DNA of 64,000 nt from Mucilaginibacter sp. (GTDB taxonomy: Bacteria > Bacteroidota > Bacteroidia > Sphingobacteriales > Sphingobacteriaceae): NCBI RefSeq assembly GCF_025359345.1, contig NZ_JANYGQ010000035.1, positions 124,001 through 188,000 of the forward strand, written 5' to 3'. Under the pieces are notes generated by a model. It saw only the letters and a program-made list of their open reading frames with translations, was not told the DNA's origin and made no database searches. Shown piece by piece: positions 1-9,712 of the stretch. The translations under genes were made by a program, and so were the position numbers. How positions within the stretch are numbered: the stretch's first letter is position 1; every line of letters starts with the position of its first letter.

Positions 1-1285
1 CGGTGCGCTCAGCATCGCGGAAATACATGGCCACTATAACCCTGAAGTAATAGAATATGCTAATGATGGCATTAACCACCGCCAAAATAACCAGCCATAC
101 CTGCATTTGCATTAACGCTGATGAGAACATGTAGAACTTACCAATAAAGCCTGCTGTTAATGGTATGCCTGCTAACGATAGCATAGCAATGGTTAACACA
201 AGGGCCAGGAATGGATTCTTTTTGGCGAGGCCATTAAAGCTTTCGAAGCTATCACTGCCTTGTTGTTGCTGCACCAATATCAGTGCACCAAATGCGATGA
301 TCGACGCGATAGAGTAAGCAGTAGCATAAGTTAATACCGAACTGCCCGAATTTGCGCCCAAGGCAACGATGGCAAACAGCAGGTAACCCGCGTGCGATAT
401 ACTCGAGAATGCCAGCATGCGTTTAAAGCTATGCTGATAGAGTGCAGTAATATTTCCTATGAAGAGTGTTACAATCGTAATTACCAATAACACCGGTACC
501 CAGAAGTCGGACAGTGGCGCAAAGCAAGCCGAAAACAAACGCAGGAATGCAGCAAAGCCGGCTGTTTTTACCACGGTCGACATGAACGCAGTGATCAGTG
601 TTGGCGAACCTTCGTACACGTCCGGTGTCCAGAAGTGGAAAGGTGCAGCGCCTACTTTAAAGCAAAGGCCAACTATAATTAACAGTACCCCGGTGTAAAA
701 CATTGGGGTTATATCTTTAGCATGCGGATGGTCGAGCACCCAGTCGCGGATAGTTTCTAAACTGAAGGAGCCGGTTGCACCATAAATTAATGCTACGCCA
801 AACAATAAAAACCCGGTCGAAAATGCACCCATCAGGAAGTATTTTAAAGCGGCCTCGTTCGAAGCAAAATCGCTCTTTTTTATACCTGCCAGTATGTACA
901 AGCTTACCGACATAATTTCGATACCGATAAACAGCATGGTAAGGTTATAAAACGAGACCATAACGATGATGCCCGCCAGCGAAAACAGGATAATGGCGTA
1001 ATACTCGGCAATGTGACTGCTTATCTTTTCAAAATAGCCCCTTGATAAAAATATAATCAGGATAGTTGATATAATAGTAATTGCAGAAAAAGCGATAGAG
1101 AAGTTATCAAACAGCATCATGCCACTATAAATTGGCACTGCACTACTATTCCATTCGGCAACTGCAAAACCCAAAGCCGCAAGTAAACCAATAACTGTAA
1201 CCGGCAACAAAGCTTTTTGAGCCTTGTATAAACCTAAATACAAAAGCACTAAAGGTAAAACGGATATGATGATTAAAGTATTCAT
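1..1285 (-). CDS. nuoN: NADH-quinone oxidoreductase subunit N (partial, C-terminus off window)
   Basis: Membrane subunit N of complex I, one of three antiporter-like proton-pumping subunits. The frame is open from ATG (minus strand, 1285) to the window edge, giving about 428 residues of an expected 460-480, so the C-terminus is missing only because the window begins there. The protein is almost entirely hydrophobic helices. A Glu in the stretch FIGIEIMSVSLYIL and a Lys in GLCFKVGAAPFHFWTPDVYE match the paired charged residues of the antiporter fold. The start codon directly follows the nuoM stop with no spacer, so the two are probably translationally coupled. This is the last nuo gene visible. 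Confidence 0.95.
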   Translation of the reverse strand, partial: MNTLIIISVLPLVLLYLGLYKAQKALLPVTVIGLLAALGFAVAEWNSSAVPIYSGMMLFDNFSIAFSAITIISTILIIFLSRGYFEKISSHIAEYYAIILFSLAGIIVMVSFYNLTMLFIGIEIMSVSLYILAGIKKSDFASNEAALKYFLMGAFSTGFLLFGVALIYGATGSFSLETIRDWVLDHPHAKDITPMFYTGVLLIIVGLCFKVGAAPFHFWTPDVYEGSPTLITAFMSTVVKTAGFAAFLRLFSACFAPLSDFWVPVLLVITIVTLFIGNITALYQHSFKRMLAFSSISHAGYLLFAIVALGANSGSSVLTYATAYSIASIIAFGALILVQQQQGSDSFESFNGLAKKNPFLALVLTIAMLSLAGIPLTAGFIGKFYMFSSALMQMQVWLVILAVVNAIISIFYYFRVIVAMYFRDAERT

Positions 1286-2749
1286 TTATTTTAGTTGCGG
1301 AAATTTAGGATACACTACATTAAACAAGTGGGTAACTGATGCTTCTGATATATGAAGTATCGGCTGCGGATAAACCCCCATTATTATTATTAAAGCACAA
1401 ATAATTGATAACACCAGGGTTTCCGACCCGCTGATATCAGTGAAAGTAACGGTAAGGTCGTTTGTAGGACCGTGCATTACGGTTTTATACATGCGCAGCA
1501 TATAAACCGCACCAAATATCATAGTTAAGCCGGCGGCGCTTACCATCCACACGTTCCATTGAAAAACACTGCTCAGCAATAAAAACTCGCCAATAAACCC
1601 GTTGGTTAACGGCAGCGCAACAGTACCCAGTACTATAATTAAAAAGGCTATTGCAAATTTTGGGGCAGTTTTGGCGATACCGCCCAGGTCGCTTATAGAG
1701 CGTGTGCCTAAGCGCCTGCTGATAATGTCCCAGATAAAGAACATACCAACTACGTTAATACCGTGGCTTAGCATTTGTATCATGGCACCCTGTAAACCTT
1801 CTATCGTCCACACAAATATACCGGCAGCAATAAGGCCAACGTGTGCAATTGAGGAATAAGCTACCAGGCGCTTGCCATCGTTTTGTTTAAAGGCGATGAT
1901 AGATGCGTAACCAATACCGATAACAGCCAGCATAATACACATGCTTTCCCAATCGAAAAAGCCGAGCGGTGCATTGGGGATCATCCAGCGGATAACGCCA
2001 TAGATACCCATTTTCAGCATAATACCAGATAGCAACATGGTACCTGCCGATGGCGCTTCGGTATAAGTATCCGGCTGCCAGGTGTGCAGCGGGAACAGCG
2101 GCATCTTGATAGCAAAAGCTAAAAAGAATGCCCAGAAAACAAATGCCTGGTGATGAGCATCAAGTCCTAATTTATAAAACTCGAAAATATCAAATGTTTT
2201 GGCTGGTGTTTGCAGGTACAGGTAAATGATACCCAGCAGCATAAACAACGAGCCGGAGAAGGTATAAATGAAAAACTTAAGCGTTACCTTGATACGGTTT
2301 TCGCCGCCCCACAACGAACAGATGAAGTAAATGGGTATCAATGCAGCTTCCCATCCCACATAAAATAAAAATCCGTCTAATGCAGTAAATACAAGCAATA
2401 AGCCGGCTTGCATAAACAGTACCAGTGCATAAAAGGCACCGGCATTTTTATACTGATGTTTGTAGGTAGTTAAAATAATAAGCGGAACCAGGATTGTAGT
2501 GAGCAACACCATCATCATGCTGATTCCATCGATGCCTGCGCTAAAGTAAATACCGAATTTAGGTATCCAGGGAGCGTCAATTCCAAACTGAACACTGGCG
2601 TTGGGCACAAATTTCGATAAGAAGAACAAGGCTATTCCCAGCTCGGCTACCGAGAAAGTTAATGCCGCATGTTTAGCCGCATCGTTTTTAAACAATAGAA
2701 CAGCAAGGGCTGCAATTACCGGCAAAAAAATTAAAATACTAACCGTCAT
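1286..2749 (-). CDS. nuoM: NADH-quinone oxidoreductase subunit M
   Basis: Antiporter-like proton-pumping subunit of complex I in the inner membrane. 487 residues is normal for the family. The conserved helix-5 Glu is seen at residue 134 (FYVGWEAALIPIYF) and the pumping Lys at residue 215 (AIKMPLFPLHTWQPD). It lies between nuoL (26 bp gap) and nuoN (no gap) in the downstream part of the nuo operon. Confidence 0.97.
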   Translation of the reverse strand: MTVSILIFLPVIAALAVLLFKNDAAKHAALTFSVAELGIALFFLSKFVPNASVQFGIDAPWIPKFGIYFSAGIDGISMMMVLLTTILVPLIILTTYKHQYKNAGAFYALVLFMQAGLLLVFTALDGFLFYVGWEAALIPIYFICSLWGGENRIKVTLKFFIYTFSGSLFMLLGIIYLYLQTPAKTFDIFEFYKLGLDAHHQAFVFWAFFLAFAIKMPLFPLHTWQPDTYTEAPSAGTMLLSGIMLKMGIYGVIRWMIPNAPLGFFDWESMCIMLAVIGIGYASIIAFKQNDGKRLVAYSSIAHVGLIAAGIFVWTIEGLQGAMIQMLSHGINVVGMFFIWDIISRRLGTRSISDLGGIAKTAPKFAIAFLIIVLGTVALPLTNGFIGEFLLLSSVFQWNVWMVSAAGLTMIFGAVYMLRMYKTVMHGPTNDLTVTFTDISGSETLVLSIICALIIIMGVYPQPILHISEASVTHLFNVVYPKFPQLK

Positions 2750-2775
2750 TTTATGTTGTAAACGCTAATCGTTCG

Positions 2776-4680
2776 TTATGCTTTAATTAAAATGTACATC
2801 AATATCGAGATGATGCCAACCACCATCATAAATATATAAAACCCTACATTGCCCGTTTGCAGCAGGCGCAGACCTTTACTTGTTTCAATAGTTCCCCTGC
2901 CAAGGCCGTTCACTAAGCCGTCTATTCCCAGGCGTTCAACCACCTTGTAAAAGAAAACCGATAATGCATCCAGCGGCTTACGCACAATGGCATCATACAA
3001 TTCATCGATATAAAACTTATGGTATGATATATCAACCAGTGCAGGGCGTTCTTCGCCATCCTTAACCGGTACGTGTGCATTTTTAATGTATTTAACATAA
3101 GCATAAACCAAGGCAAGCAATGCACCGCCAACTGATATGCACATTAAAGTGATCTCCATGCTTTTTGAAAGCTCAGGCGCTACCAGCAAGTGTGTCGATT
3201 TTTCGAAAACCGGCGCTAAAAAATGCTCCAGTTCGTGGTGACCACCCAGCGCTTCAGGAACGCCGATAAAACCACCGAATATTGATAATATTGCCAATAC
3301 AACCAATGGGATAGTCATTGATGGTGGCGACTCATGTAAATGATGCTCCTGCTCATGCGTTCCGCGGAATTTACCGTAGAACGTAAGATACAGCATCCTG
3401 AACATGTAGAATGAGGTGAACATGGCAGTAACTACACCAATAATATACATTGGCGTGCTGTGCATAAATACGTGCGCCAAAATTTCATCTTTCGAGAAAA
3501 AGCCTGCAAAAGGAGGTATACCCGATATAGCCAGCGTGCCGATAAGCATGGTGGCAAAAGTTATTTTAAGCTTGCCTTTAAGCCCGCCCATGTTGCGCAT
3601 ATCCTGTTCGCCGCTTACCGCGTGGATAACAGAACCGGCGCCAAGGAATAATAATGCTTTGAAGAATGCGTGAGTTAATACGTGGAAGAATGCACCGGTG
3701 TAAGCACCAACGCCCAGTCCTAAAAACATATACCCCAGTTGTGATACTGTTGAATAAGCCAATACCTTTTTAATATCTGTTTGTGTTAACGCTATCAGTG
3801 CGGCAATAACTGCGGTAGTTAAGCCTATTACAGCCACAATGTGCATGGTAACCGGCGCAAGCGTAAATAAGATGTTTGAGCGGGCTATCATATAAACACC
3901 GGCTGTAACCATGGTTGCCGCGTGTATCAGGGCAGATACAGGGGTCGGGCCCGCCATTGCATCCGGCAGCCAGGTAAATAATGGCAATTGTGCCGATTTA
4001 CCTACTGCGCCTACAAAAAGCAGGATGGTAATTAGTGTAAAAGGAGCCGAGGCAAAATCTTTCGTGGCAGCCAGGCCGAAAACTGTTTTATAATCAGCAC
4101 TGCCAAAAATCACCATAATGATGAAGATAGCGATGATAAAGCCCAAATCACCGATCCGGTTCATGATGAATGCTTTCTTAGCTGCATCAGCGTAATCAGG
4201 ATTGGTATACCAGAAACCGATAAGCAGGTATGAGCAAAGGCCTACACCTTCCCAGCCAATGAACATGATCAGGTAGTTCGATCCCATCACCAGCAACAAC
4301 ATAAAGAAGATAAACAGGTTTAAATAAGCAAAGAATTTACCGAAACCGGCATCATCCTTCATATAACCTGCCGAATATAAATGAATCAAAAAGCCCACCC
4401 CCGTTATAATCAAAAGCATAATTGAGCTTAGCTGGTCAATTAAAAAAGAGAACGAAATTTTTACGTTTCCAGCGGCAAACCAGTTAAATAACGGAACATC
4501 GATACCATGCCCGGTAGCTTTTACCTGGAAGAAAACGGCCACACTTATACCAAACGAAATTAATACCACCAAGCTGCCGATAAAACCGACAACAGCCTTT
4601 GATAAAGTATTACGACCGATACCGTTAATTAAAAAACCGGCTAACGGTAAGATAGGAATAAGCCAGATATATTTGTCCAT
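2776..4680 (-). CDS. nuoL: NADH-quinone oxidoreductase subunit L
   Basis: Largest antiporter-like complex I subunit, with the C-terminal lateral helix that bridges the other pumps. 634 residues. Key charged residues are visible: Glu144 in FIGWEGVGLCSYLLIG and Lys228 in GAVGKSAQLPLFTWLPDAM. The C-terminal 100 residues hold a long amphipathic stretch followed by a final membrane segment (about 610-632), as expected for the NuoL piston helix. The gap to nuoK upstream (104 bp) is larger than elsewhere in this half of the operon and carries a 7-nt-phased repeat array. Confidence 0.97.
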   Translation of the reverse strand: MDKYIWLIPILPLAGFLINGIGRNTLSKAVVGFIGSLVVLISFGISVAVFFQVKATGHGIDVPLFNWFAAGNVKISFSFLIDQLSSIMLLIITGVGFLIHLYSAGYMKDDAGFGKFFAYLNLFIFFMLLLVMGSNYLIMFIGWEGVGLCSYLLIGFWYTNPDYADAAKKAFIMNRIGDLGFIIAIFIIMVIFGSADYKTVFGLAATKDFASAPFTLITILLFVGAVGKSAQLPLFTWLPDAMAGPTPVSALIHAATMVTAGVYMIARSNILFTLAPVTMHIVAVIGLTTAVIAALIALTQTDIKKVLAYSTVSQLGYMFLGLGVGAYTGAFFHVLTHAFFKALLFLGAGSVIHAVSGEQDMRNMGGLKGKLKITFATMLIGTLAISGIPPFAGFFSKDEILAHVFMHSTPMYIIGVVTAMFTSFYMFRMLYLTFYGKFRGTHEQEHHLHESPPSMTIPLVVLAILSIFGGFIGVPEALGGHHELEHFLAPVFEKSTHLLVAPELSKSMEITLMCISVGGALLALVYAYVKYIKNAHVPVKDGEERPALVDISYHKFYIDELYDAIVRKPLDALSVFFYKVVERLGIDGLVNGLGRGTIETSKGLRLLQTGNVGFYIFMMVVGIISILMYILIKA

Positions 4681-4746
4681 GTTGTATAACTCTTAGCTCC
4701 TACCCCTCTAAAGGGAAACGAAACTCTTTATTTGTTTTATTGTATA

Positions 4747-4781
4747 AATCCGAAATCGGACATCCGACTTCCGAAATCCTC
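4747..4781. repeat. 7-nt-phased degenerate array between nuoK and nuoL
   Basis: Five consecutive 7-mers of the form NATCCGA (for example AATCCGA, CATCCGA) with no spacer. The array stops 3 bp before the nuoK stop codon. The same five-unit array, about 31 of 35 bases identical, recurs inside the HAD gene at 57936-57970. Confidence 0.75.
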
Positions 4782-4784
4782 ACA

Positions 4785-5114
4785 CTACCATTTCAGCCTG
4801 TTCAGCACATTAATGTCTACCGAGTTTGTATTGCGGTAAATCATTACTATTATAGCCAAGCCCACTGCTACTTCAGCAGCCGCCAGCGCCATAACGAAGA
4901 ACACGAAAACCTGCCCGGTTGCATCGCCCCTGTAAACAGAGAAAGCGGTAAGCAACAGGTTTACCGAGTTAAGCATCAGCTCAACCGACATAAATATCAC
5001 GATGGCATTACGGCGTATCAAAACCCCTATAACCCCTATCGAAAAAATGATAGCGCACAGCAATATGTAATGGTTAAGGGGCACGCCCTGCATAGTTTTA
5101 GTTAATGTTTCCAT
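4785..5114 (-). CDS. nuoK: NADH-quinone oxidoreductase subunit K
   Basis: Small three-helix complex I subunit (109 residues) in the proton channel region. The two essential helix Glu residues are present at 45 (MSVELMLNSVNLL) and 81 (LAAAEVAVGLAI), corresponding to Glu36 and Glu72 of E. coli. The first roughly 12 residues extend beyond the E. coli form. Its start overlaps the nuoJ stop by one base, which suggests translational coupling. Confidence 0.96.
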   Translation of the reverse strand: METLTKTMQGVPLNHYILLCAIIFSIGVIGVLIRRNAIVIFMSVELMLNSVNLLLTAFSVYRGDATGQVFVFFVMALAAAEVAVGLAIIVMIYRNTNSVDINVLNRLKW

Positions 5115-5611
5115 CAGGCTGTTTTGGGGTCTTTAGTTGCCAGTAATACCGCACCTACCATTGCCGATAACAGCAACACAGACGATACCTCGAACGGCAG
5201 TAAAAATTCGTTAAACAATATTTTTCCAAGGTTTTTCACCAGGCCAAGGTTAGGGTTGTTCAATACTACCGGCTGCGAAACTGTAAATGCCTTTAAAGCC
5301 GCTACGATGGTTATTAAAAAACAGGCACCGCCTATAAAACCGGCTATTTTAACCAGGTTTGATTTCCGGGGCTCCGATTCCTTATTCAGGTTGATGAGCA
5401 TCAGCGTGTATAAAAACAACACCAGGATGGCGCCCATATACACTATAAAGTTAACGACAGCCAAAAACTGGGCATTCATTAAAATATAGTGGATGGTGAA
5501 AGTAAAAAATGTGAGTATCAGGTACAGGATACTATGTACAGGGCTTTTTGCAGTAATAACCAGTATTGAAAAAAATATGGACAGAAATGCGATGAAGTAA
5601 AATGTACTCAT
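5114..5611 (-). CDS. nuoJ: NADH-quinone oxidoreductase subunit J
   Basis: Five-helix membrane subunit of complex I (165 residues). The family signature around helix 3 is present (NFIVYMGAILVLFLYTLMLIN, with the glycine that forms the pi-bulge). Its end overlaps the nuoK start by one base. The 61 bp between nuoI and nuoJ can fold into a hairpin. Confidence 0.95.
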   Translation of the reverse strand: MSTFYFIAFLSIFFSILVITAKSPVHSILYLILTFFTFTIHYILMNAQFLAVVNFIVYMGAILVLFLYTLMLINLNKESEPRKSNLVKIAGFIGGACFLITIVAALKAFTVSQPVVLNNPNLGLVKNLGKILFNEFLLPFEVSSVLLLSAMVGAVLLATKDPKTA

Positions 5612-5626
5612 GGTTTATATTTCAAA

Positions 5627-5663
5627 ATACCTTTACCCCTTTAAAAGAGCTGGGCAAAGGTAT
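5627..5663. repeat. Inverted repeat in nuoI-nuoJ gap
   Basis: ATACCTTT at 5627-5634 pairs with AAAGGTAT at 5656-5663, and CCC/GGG continues the stem after a bulge. There is no long T-tract on the minus strand, so it does not look like a strong terminator. It could stabilise the mRNA or modulate expression between the peripheral-arm and membrane-arm genes. Confidence 0.5.
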
Positions 5664-5672
5664 AAAACTTCT

Positions 5673-6182
5673 TTATTGATTTAAGGGAGCTTCTACTAAT
5701 TTGTCTTTACCGTAAATAAAATCTTTCCTTAAATAATCCGACTCAACGTGCGGGCCATCCAAATAAATGGCTTCCTTGGGGCATGCTTCCTCACACAGTC
5801 CGCAAAAAATACAGCGCAGCATGTTTATCTCGTAAACAGCAGCATATTTTTCTTCGCGGTATAAATGCTCCTCGCCTTTCTGGCGCTCAGCAGCAATCAT
5901 CGTAATTGCTTCAGCAGGGCATGATAATGCGCACAGGCCGCAGGCAGTGCAACGTTCCTTCCCGTTTTCATCGCGTTTAAGCGAGTGTAAACCGCGGAAA
6001 TTTTCAGAATACTCGCGTTTTTCTTCCGGGTAGCTAATGGTTACCGGCTTTTTGAAAAAGTGCTTCATGGTAATTGCAAGCCCCTGCGCAATTGCAGGCA
6101 GGTAAGCACGCTCCAAAAAATTGAGCGGCTTCGACTCAAGCACCTTTTTTCTATTAGTTAATGATTCCATCTCTGCGTTCAA
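5673..6182 (-). CDS. nuoI: NADH-quinone oxidoreductase subunit I
   Basis: Peripheral-arm subunit that carries two [4Fe-4S] clusters (N6a and N6b) on the path to the quinone. Two complete ferredoxin motifs are present: CTACGLCALSCP (Cys78, 81, 84, 88) and CIFCGLCEEACP (Cys124, 127, 130, 134). 169 residues, normal length. It abuts nuoH directly: the nuoI start codon follows the nuoH stop. Confidence 0.97.
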   Translation of the reverse strand: MNAEMESLTNRKKVLESKPLNFLERAYLPAIAQGLAITMKHFFKKPVTISYPEEKREYSENFRGLHSLKRDENGKERCTACGLCALSCPAEAITMIAAERQKGEEHLYREEKYAAVYEINMLRCIFCGLCEEACPKEAIYLDGPHVESDYLRKDFIYGKDKLVEAPLNQ

Positions 6183-7211
6183 TTAAAAAAATGTTATCCA
6201 TAACCCGGTAACAATAATATTGGCAATTGCCAGTGGTATAAGTACTTTCCAGCCCAAATCCATCAACTGATCGTAACGGAAACGGGGGATAGTCCACCTT
6301 ACCCACATAAAAAAGAAAATAAACAAAAATATCTTGGCGAATAACACCGCGGTACCAATCAACGGACCAATTGTAGGGCCGGTATGTGCCAGCACCCAAT
6401 CCATCCCCGGGTAGTTATAACCGCCCCAATACAAGGTAGCCATTACCGCCGATGAAATAAACATGTTGATATACTCGGCAAACAGGTAAAAACCCAGTTT
6501 CATCGATGAATACTCGGTATGATAACCGCCTACCAGCTCTGTTTCGCACTCGGGTAAGTCAAACGGCGTACGGTTGGTTTCAGCAAAGGCACACACTATA
6601 AATAGTATAAAGCCAACCGGTTGGTAGAGTACGTTCCAGTGCCAGCCATGTTGCATTGCCGCAATTTCCTTTAAGCTTAATGTGCCGGTTACCATCAGCA
6701 ATGCGATGATAGAAAGACCCATCGAAATTTCGTAGCTTATGTTTTGTGATGCTGCGCGGATAGCGCCCAACAACGAATATTTATTGTTTGACGCCCAGCC
6801 GCCTATCATTACACCATATACACCCAGCGATACAACGCCGAAAATGTACAGAATACCTACGTTTATATCAGTTACCTGTAAATCGAATGTGTGGCCGCCC
6901 ATGGTCACCGTTTGCCCCCAGGGGATTACTGCGGAACCTATACAAGCCGTCAGGATCGCCAGCGATGGGCCCGCGATAAACAGGAACGGGCTGGCATTAG
7001 TTGGAATAATTTCTTCTTTTAAAAACATTTTGCCACCGTCGGCCAGCGGCTGTAAAATACCCCATGGACCTGCACGGTTAGGGCCTATCCTATCCTGGAA
7101 AAACGCCGCTATTTTACGTTCGGCATAGGTAGAATACATGGCAATAACCAAACTGATAAGGAAAATAATCACTATCAGTACCAATTTAATTACTATATCT
7201 GCTAGTCCCAT
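6183..7211 (-). CDS. nuoH: NADH-quinone oxidoreductase subunit H
   Basis: Membrane subunit that forms the quinone-binding chamber with NuoB and NuoD. 342 residues with about eight hydrophobic helices. The conserved loops FFQDRIGPNRAGPWGILQP and AETNRTPFDLPECETELVGG, which line the quinone site, are intact. The start overlaps the nuoG stop by one base. Confidence 0.97.
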   Translation of the reverse strand: MGLADIVIKLVLIVIIFLISLVIAMYSTYAERKIAAFFQDRIGPNRAGPWGILQPLADGGKMFLKEEIIPTNASPFLFIAGPSLAILTACIGSAVIPWGQTVTMGGHTFDLQVTDINVGILYIFGVVSLGVYGVMIGGWASNNKYSLLGAIRAASQNISYEISMGLSIIALLMVTGTLSLKEIAAMQHGWHWNVLYQPVGFILFIVCAFAETNRTPFDLPECETELVGGYHTEYSSMKLGFYLFAEYINMFISSAVMATLYWGGYNYPGMDWVLAHTGPTIGPLIGTAVLFAKIFLFIFFFMWVRWTIPRFRYDQLMDLGWKVLIPLAIANIIVTGLWITFF

Positions 7212-8212
7212 TATAAGCGTGTGTCTCGTTCAAATTGTTCTTTATTCGCCTCAATTAGTACCGGGTTTGTCTTAACAACCGGCAGTGGCACAAAATCGTA
7301 ATGATTGGCGTTGATAACCGATTTATTAGATATGTGGCGCGGGCCGTCAATCACCCAATCAGAAGTTTTCTTTTTATCAAAGCGGCAGGTATTGCAAATA
7401 AATTCTTCTACCTCGCCGTACTGGTCCTTACGGGCAGTTACGCGCAAAACCTCTTCGCCTTTATACCAAAGCGTAACTTTACCATTACAACCCGGATGGT
7501 CGCAATCGCGGTGGGCATCAACAGGTTTGGTAAACCAAACGCGATTTTTAAAGCGGAAAGTTTTATCGGTAAGCGCACCTACAGGGCACACATCAATTAC
7601 GTTTCCTGAAAAATCGTTATCAACAGCAGCTTGTATGTAAGTAGATATCTCCGAATGGTCGCCGCGGTTTAATATACCATGTATGCGGTGGTCTGTAATC
7701 TGGTCGGCAGTAAATACGCAGCGGTAGCACAGTATGCAGCGCGTCATGTGCAGCTGTATTTTATCGCCGATATCAATTTTTTCAAACGTGCGGCGGTCAA
7801 ATTCGTAGCGTGTTTTAGCAGCGCCGTGCTCAAAGCCAAGATTTTGCAGATCGCACTCGCCGGCCTGGTCGCAAATAGGGCAATCAAGCGGGTGGTTTAG
7901 CAGCAGTATTTCAACAATACCTTTACGAGCTTCGATAACCTCTGGCGATGTAATGTTTTGTACCTCCATACCGTCCATTACCGTAGTACGGCATGAAGCT
8001 ACCAGTTTTGGCATAGGGCGAGGGTCTTTTTCAGAGCCTTTGCTTACCTTTACCAAACAGGTGCGGCATTTACCACCGCTGTCTTTCAGCTTCGAATAAT
8101 AGCACATAGCAGGCGGAACGATATCGCCACCTATCTGCCTTGCGGCATTAAGTATGGTTGTTCCCGGTTCTACATCAATGGCAATGCCATCTATTGTTAC
8201 TTTCATTGACAT
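7211..8212 (-). CDS. nuoG: NADH-quinone oxidoreductase subunit G, short form (iron-sulfur domains only)
   Basis: Iron-sulfur electron-transfer subunit of complex I. An N-terminal [2Fe-2S] ferredoxin domain (CYYSKLKDSGGKCRTC) is followed by the His/Cys region (CPICDQAGECDLQNLGFEHG), a [4Fe-4S] motif (CILCYRC) and the first part of the molybdopterin-like domain (CDHPGCNG, CNTC). At 333 residues it lacks the large C-terminal molybdopterin-oxidoreductase fold present in the roughly 900-residue E. coli protein. The frame ends with a clean overlap into nuoH, so this looks like the short form known from Bacteroidota and not a frameshift. Confidence 0.9.
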   Translation of the reverse strand: MSMKVTIDGIAIDVEPGTTILNAARQIGGDIVPPAMCYYSKLKDSGGKCRTCLVKVSKGSEKDPRPMPKLVASCRTTVMDGMEVQNITSPEVIEARKGIVEILLLNHPLDCPICDQAGECDLQNLGFEHGAAKTRYEFDRRTFEKIDIGDKIQLHMTRCILCYRCVFTADQITDHRIHGILNRGDHSEISTYIQAAVDNDFSGNVIDVCPVGALTDKTFRFKNRVWFTKPVDAHRDCDHPGCNGKVTLWYKGEEVLRVTARKDQYGEVEEFICNTCRFDKKKTSDWVIDGPRHISNKSVINANHYDFVPLPVVKTNPVLIEANKEQFERDTRL

Positions 8213-8340
8213 TTATATAACGTCCTTTTATATTTTAGGATTTGCATCCTTAATTGTTCATTTTGTATCAGTTGCTGACTTAGCTACCCGCCCTGTACAG
8301 TTCGCGGTTGCTTCGTTCCCCGCAATGACAAACAGGGGGC
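8213..8340. repeat. Operon gap nuoF-nuoG with half of a palindromic repeat
   Basis: A 128-bp gap in an otherwise tight operon. It includes, at about 8297-8330, a sequence closely related to the right arm of the element at 38960-39048 (shared core GTTCGCGGTTG, then CGTTCC and GCAATGACA). Only one arm is present, so it looks like a decayed insertion. No promoter box was recognised. Confidence 0.55.
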
Positions 8341-9705
8341 TTACGCTACCGTCTCTTCCTTCTTGGGTAACGGATCAGCGTAATGTGCCAAACCAAAATT
8401 TCTTGTTACCGCTTCTGCGCCATTGGTTACATGCCATTCAAACTCATCCCTGAAGTGGCGTATGGCGCTGGCCACCGGCCATGCTGCTGCATCACCCAGC
8501 GGACAAATAGTGTTGCCTTCAATCTTCTTCGATACATCAACCAAAAGGTCCATATCGCTCAATTTGCCATGGCCATGCTCCAAACGGTGCAATACCTTCT
8601 CCATCCAACCGGTACCCTCGCGACATGGCGAACATTGTCCGCAGCTTTCATGGTGGTAAAAACGGGTAAAGTTCCAGGTGTTGCGCACAATGCACTGGTC
8701 TTCGTCGTAAGCTATAAAGCCACCTGAACCAAGCATGGTACCGCTAACAAAACCGCCATCGGCTAATGATTCGTAGCTCATCAGGCGGGGTTCGTTATTA
8801 ATTGTCTTTAAAAACAAATTGGCCGGTAAAATTGGTACGGACGAACCACCTGCCACAACGGCTTTCAGGCGTTTGCCGTTGGCTATGCCACCGCAGTACT
8901 CATCACTGTATAAAAACTCTTCAACCGGCAGGCCAAGGTCAATTTCGTATACACCGGGGTTCTTTACATTACCACCAGCCGAAATCAGCTTAGTGCCTGT
9001 GCTGCGGCCTATACCTATTTTAGCATATTCTTCACCGCCTTCATTAATGATCGGCACAACAGCTGCAATCGACTCCACATTGTTTACCACCGTAGGGCAG
9101 CCATATAAACCTGCAATAGCCGGGAATGGCGGTTTTATGCGCGGATTGCCGCGTTTACCTTCCAGCGACTCCAGCAATGCGGTTTCTTCGCCGCAGATGT
9201 AAGCGCCGCCGCCGGGTTGTACATAAAGTTCGAGGTCGTACCCTGTGCCTAATATGTTTTTTCCTAAAAATCCTTTGTTTTTTGCTTCGGCAATGGCCTT
9301 TTCCAGTATCCGTATCTGCGGCATCATTTCGCCGCGAACGTATATGTATGATGTTTTTGCACCCAACGCAAAGCTGGCAACTATCATCCCCTCAATTAGT
9401 AAGTGAGGTATGTAAGTCATCAGGTAACGGTCCTTAAAAGTTCCGGGCTCCGACTCATCGGCGTTGCAAACCAGGTAACGGGCAACGCCTTCGGGCTTGG
9501 CCAAAAAACTCCACTTCATCCCGGTTGGGAAACCTGCACCGCCACGACCACGCAAGCCCGATTTCTTAACTTCTTCAACAATTTCGTCGGGCGACATTGT
9601 TTTCAAAGCCTTTTCAACCGAAGCATAGCCGCCGTTTGCACGGTAAACATCAAAAGTGTTGATGCCCGGTACGTTTATATTCGTTAAAAGTAATTTGCGT
9701 GCCAT
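8341..9705 (-). CDS. nuoF: NADH-quinone oxidoreductase subunit F
   Basis: NADH-binding flavoprotein of complex I carrying FMN and the N3 [4Fe-4S] cluster. 454 residues. The glycine-rich NADH/FMN loops GLRGRGGAGFPTGMKW and CNADESEPGTFKDR are near the N-terminus, a second glycine-rich loop is GGGAYICGEETALLESLEG, and the cluster motif ESCGQCSPCREGTGW lies near residue 355. The start is 7 bp after the stop of a 59-codon ORF that separates it from nuoE. Confidence 0.97.
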   Translation of the reverse strand: MARKLLLTNINVPGINTFDVYRANGGYASVEKALKTMSPDEIVEEVKKSGLRGRGGAGFPTGMKWSFLAKPEGVARYLVCNADESEPGTFKDRYLMTYIPHLLIEGMIVASFALGAKTSYIYVRGEMMPQIRILEKAIAEAKNKGFLGKNILGTGYDLELYVQPGGGAYICGEETALLESLEGKRGNPRIKPPFPAIAGLYGCPTVVNNVESIAAVVPIINEGGEEYAKIGIGRSTGTKLISAGGNVKNPGVYEIDLGLPVEEFLYSDEYCGGIANGKRLKAVVAGGSSVPILPANLFLKTINNEPRLMSYESLADGGFVSGTMLGSGGFIAYDEDQCIVRNTWNFTRFYHHESCGQCSPCREGTGWMEKVLHRLEHGHGKLSDMDLLVDVSKKIEGNTICPLGDAAAWPVASAIRHFRDEFEWHVTNGAEAVTRNFGLAHYADPLPKKEETVA

Positions 9706-9712
9706 CTACTGC

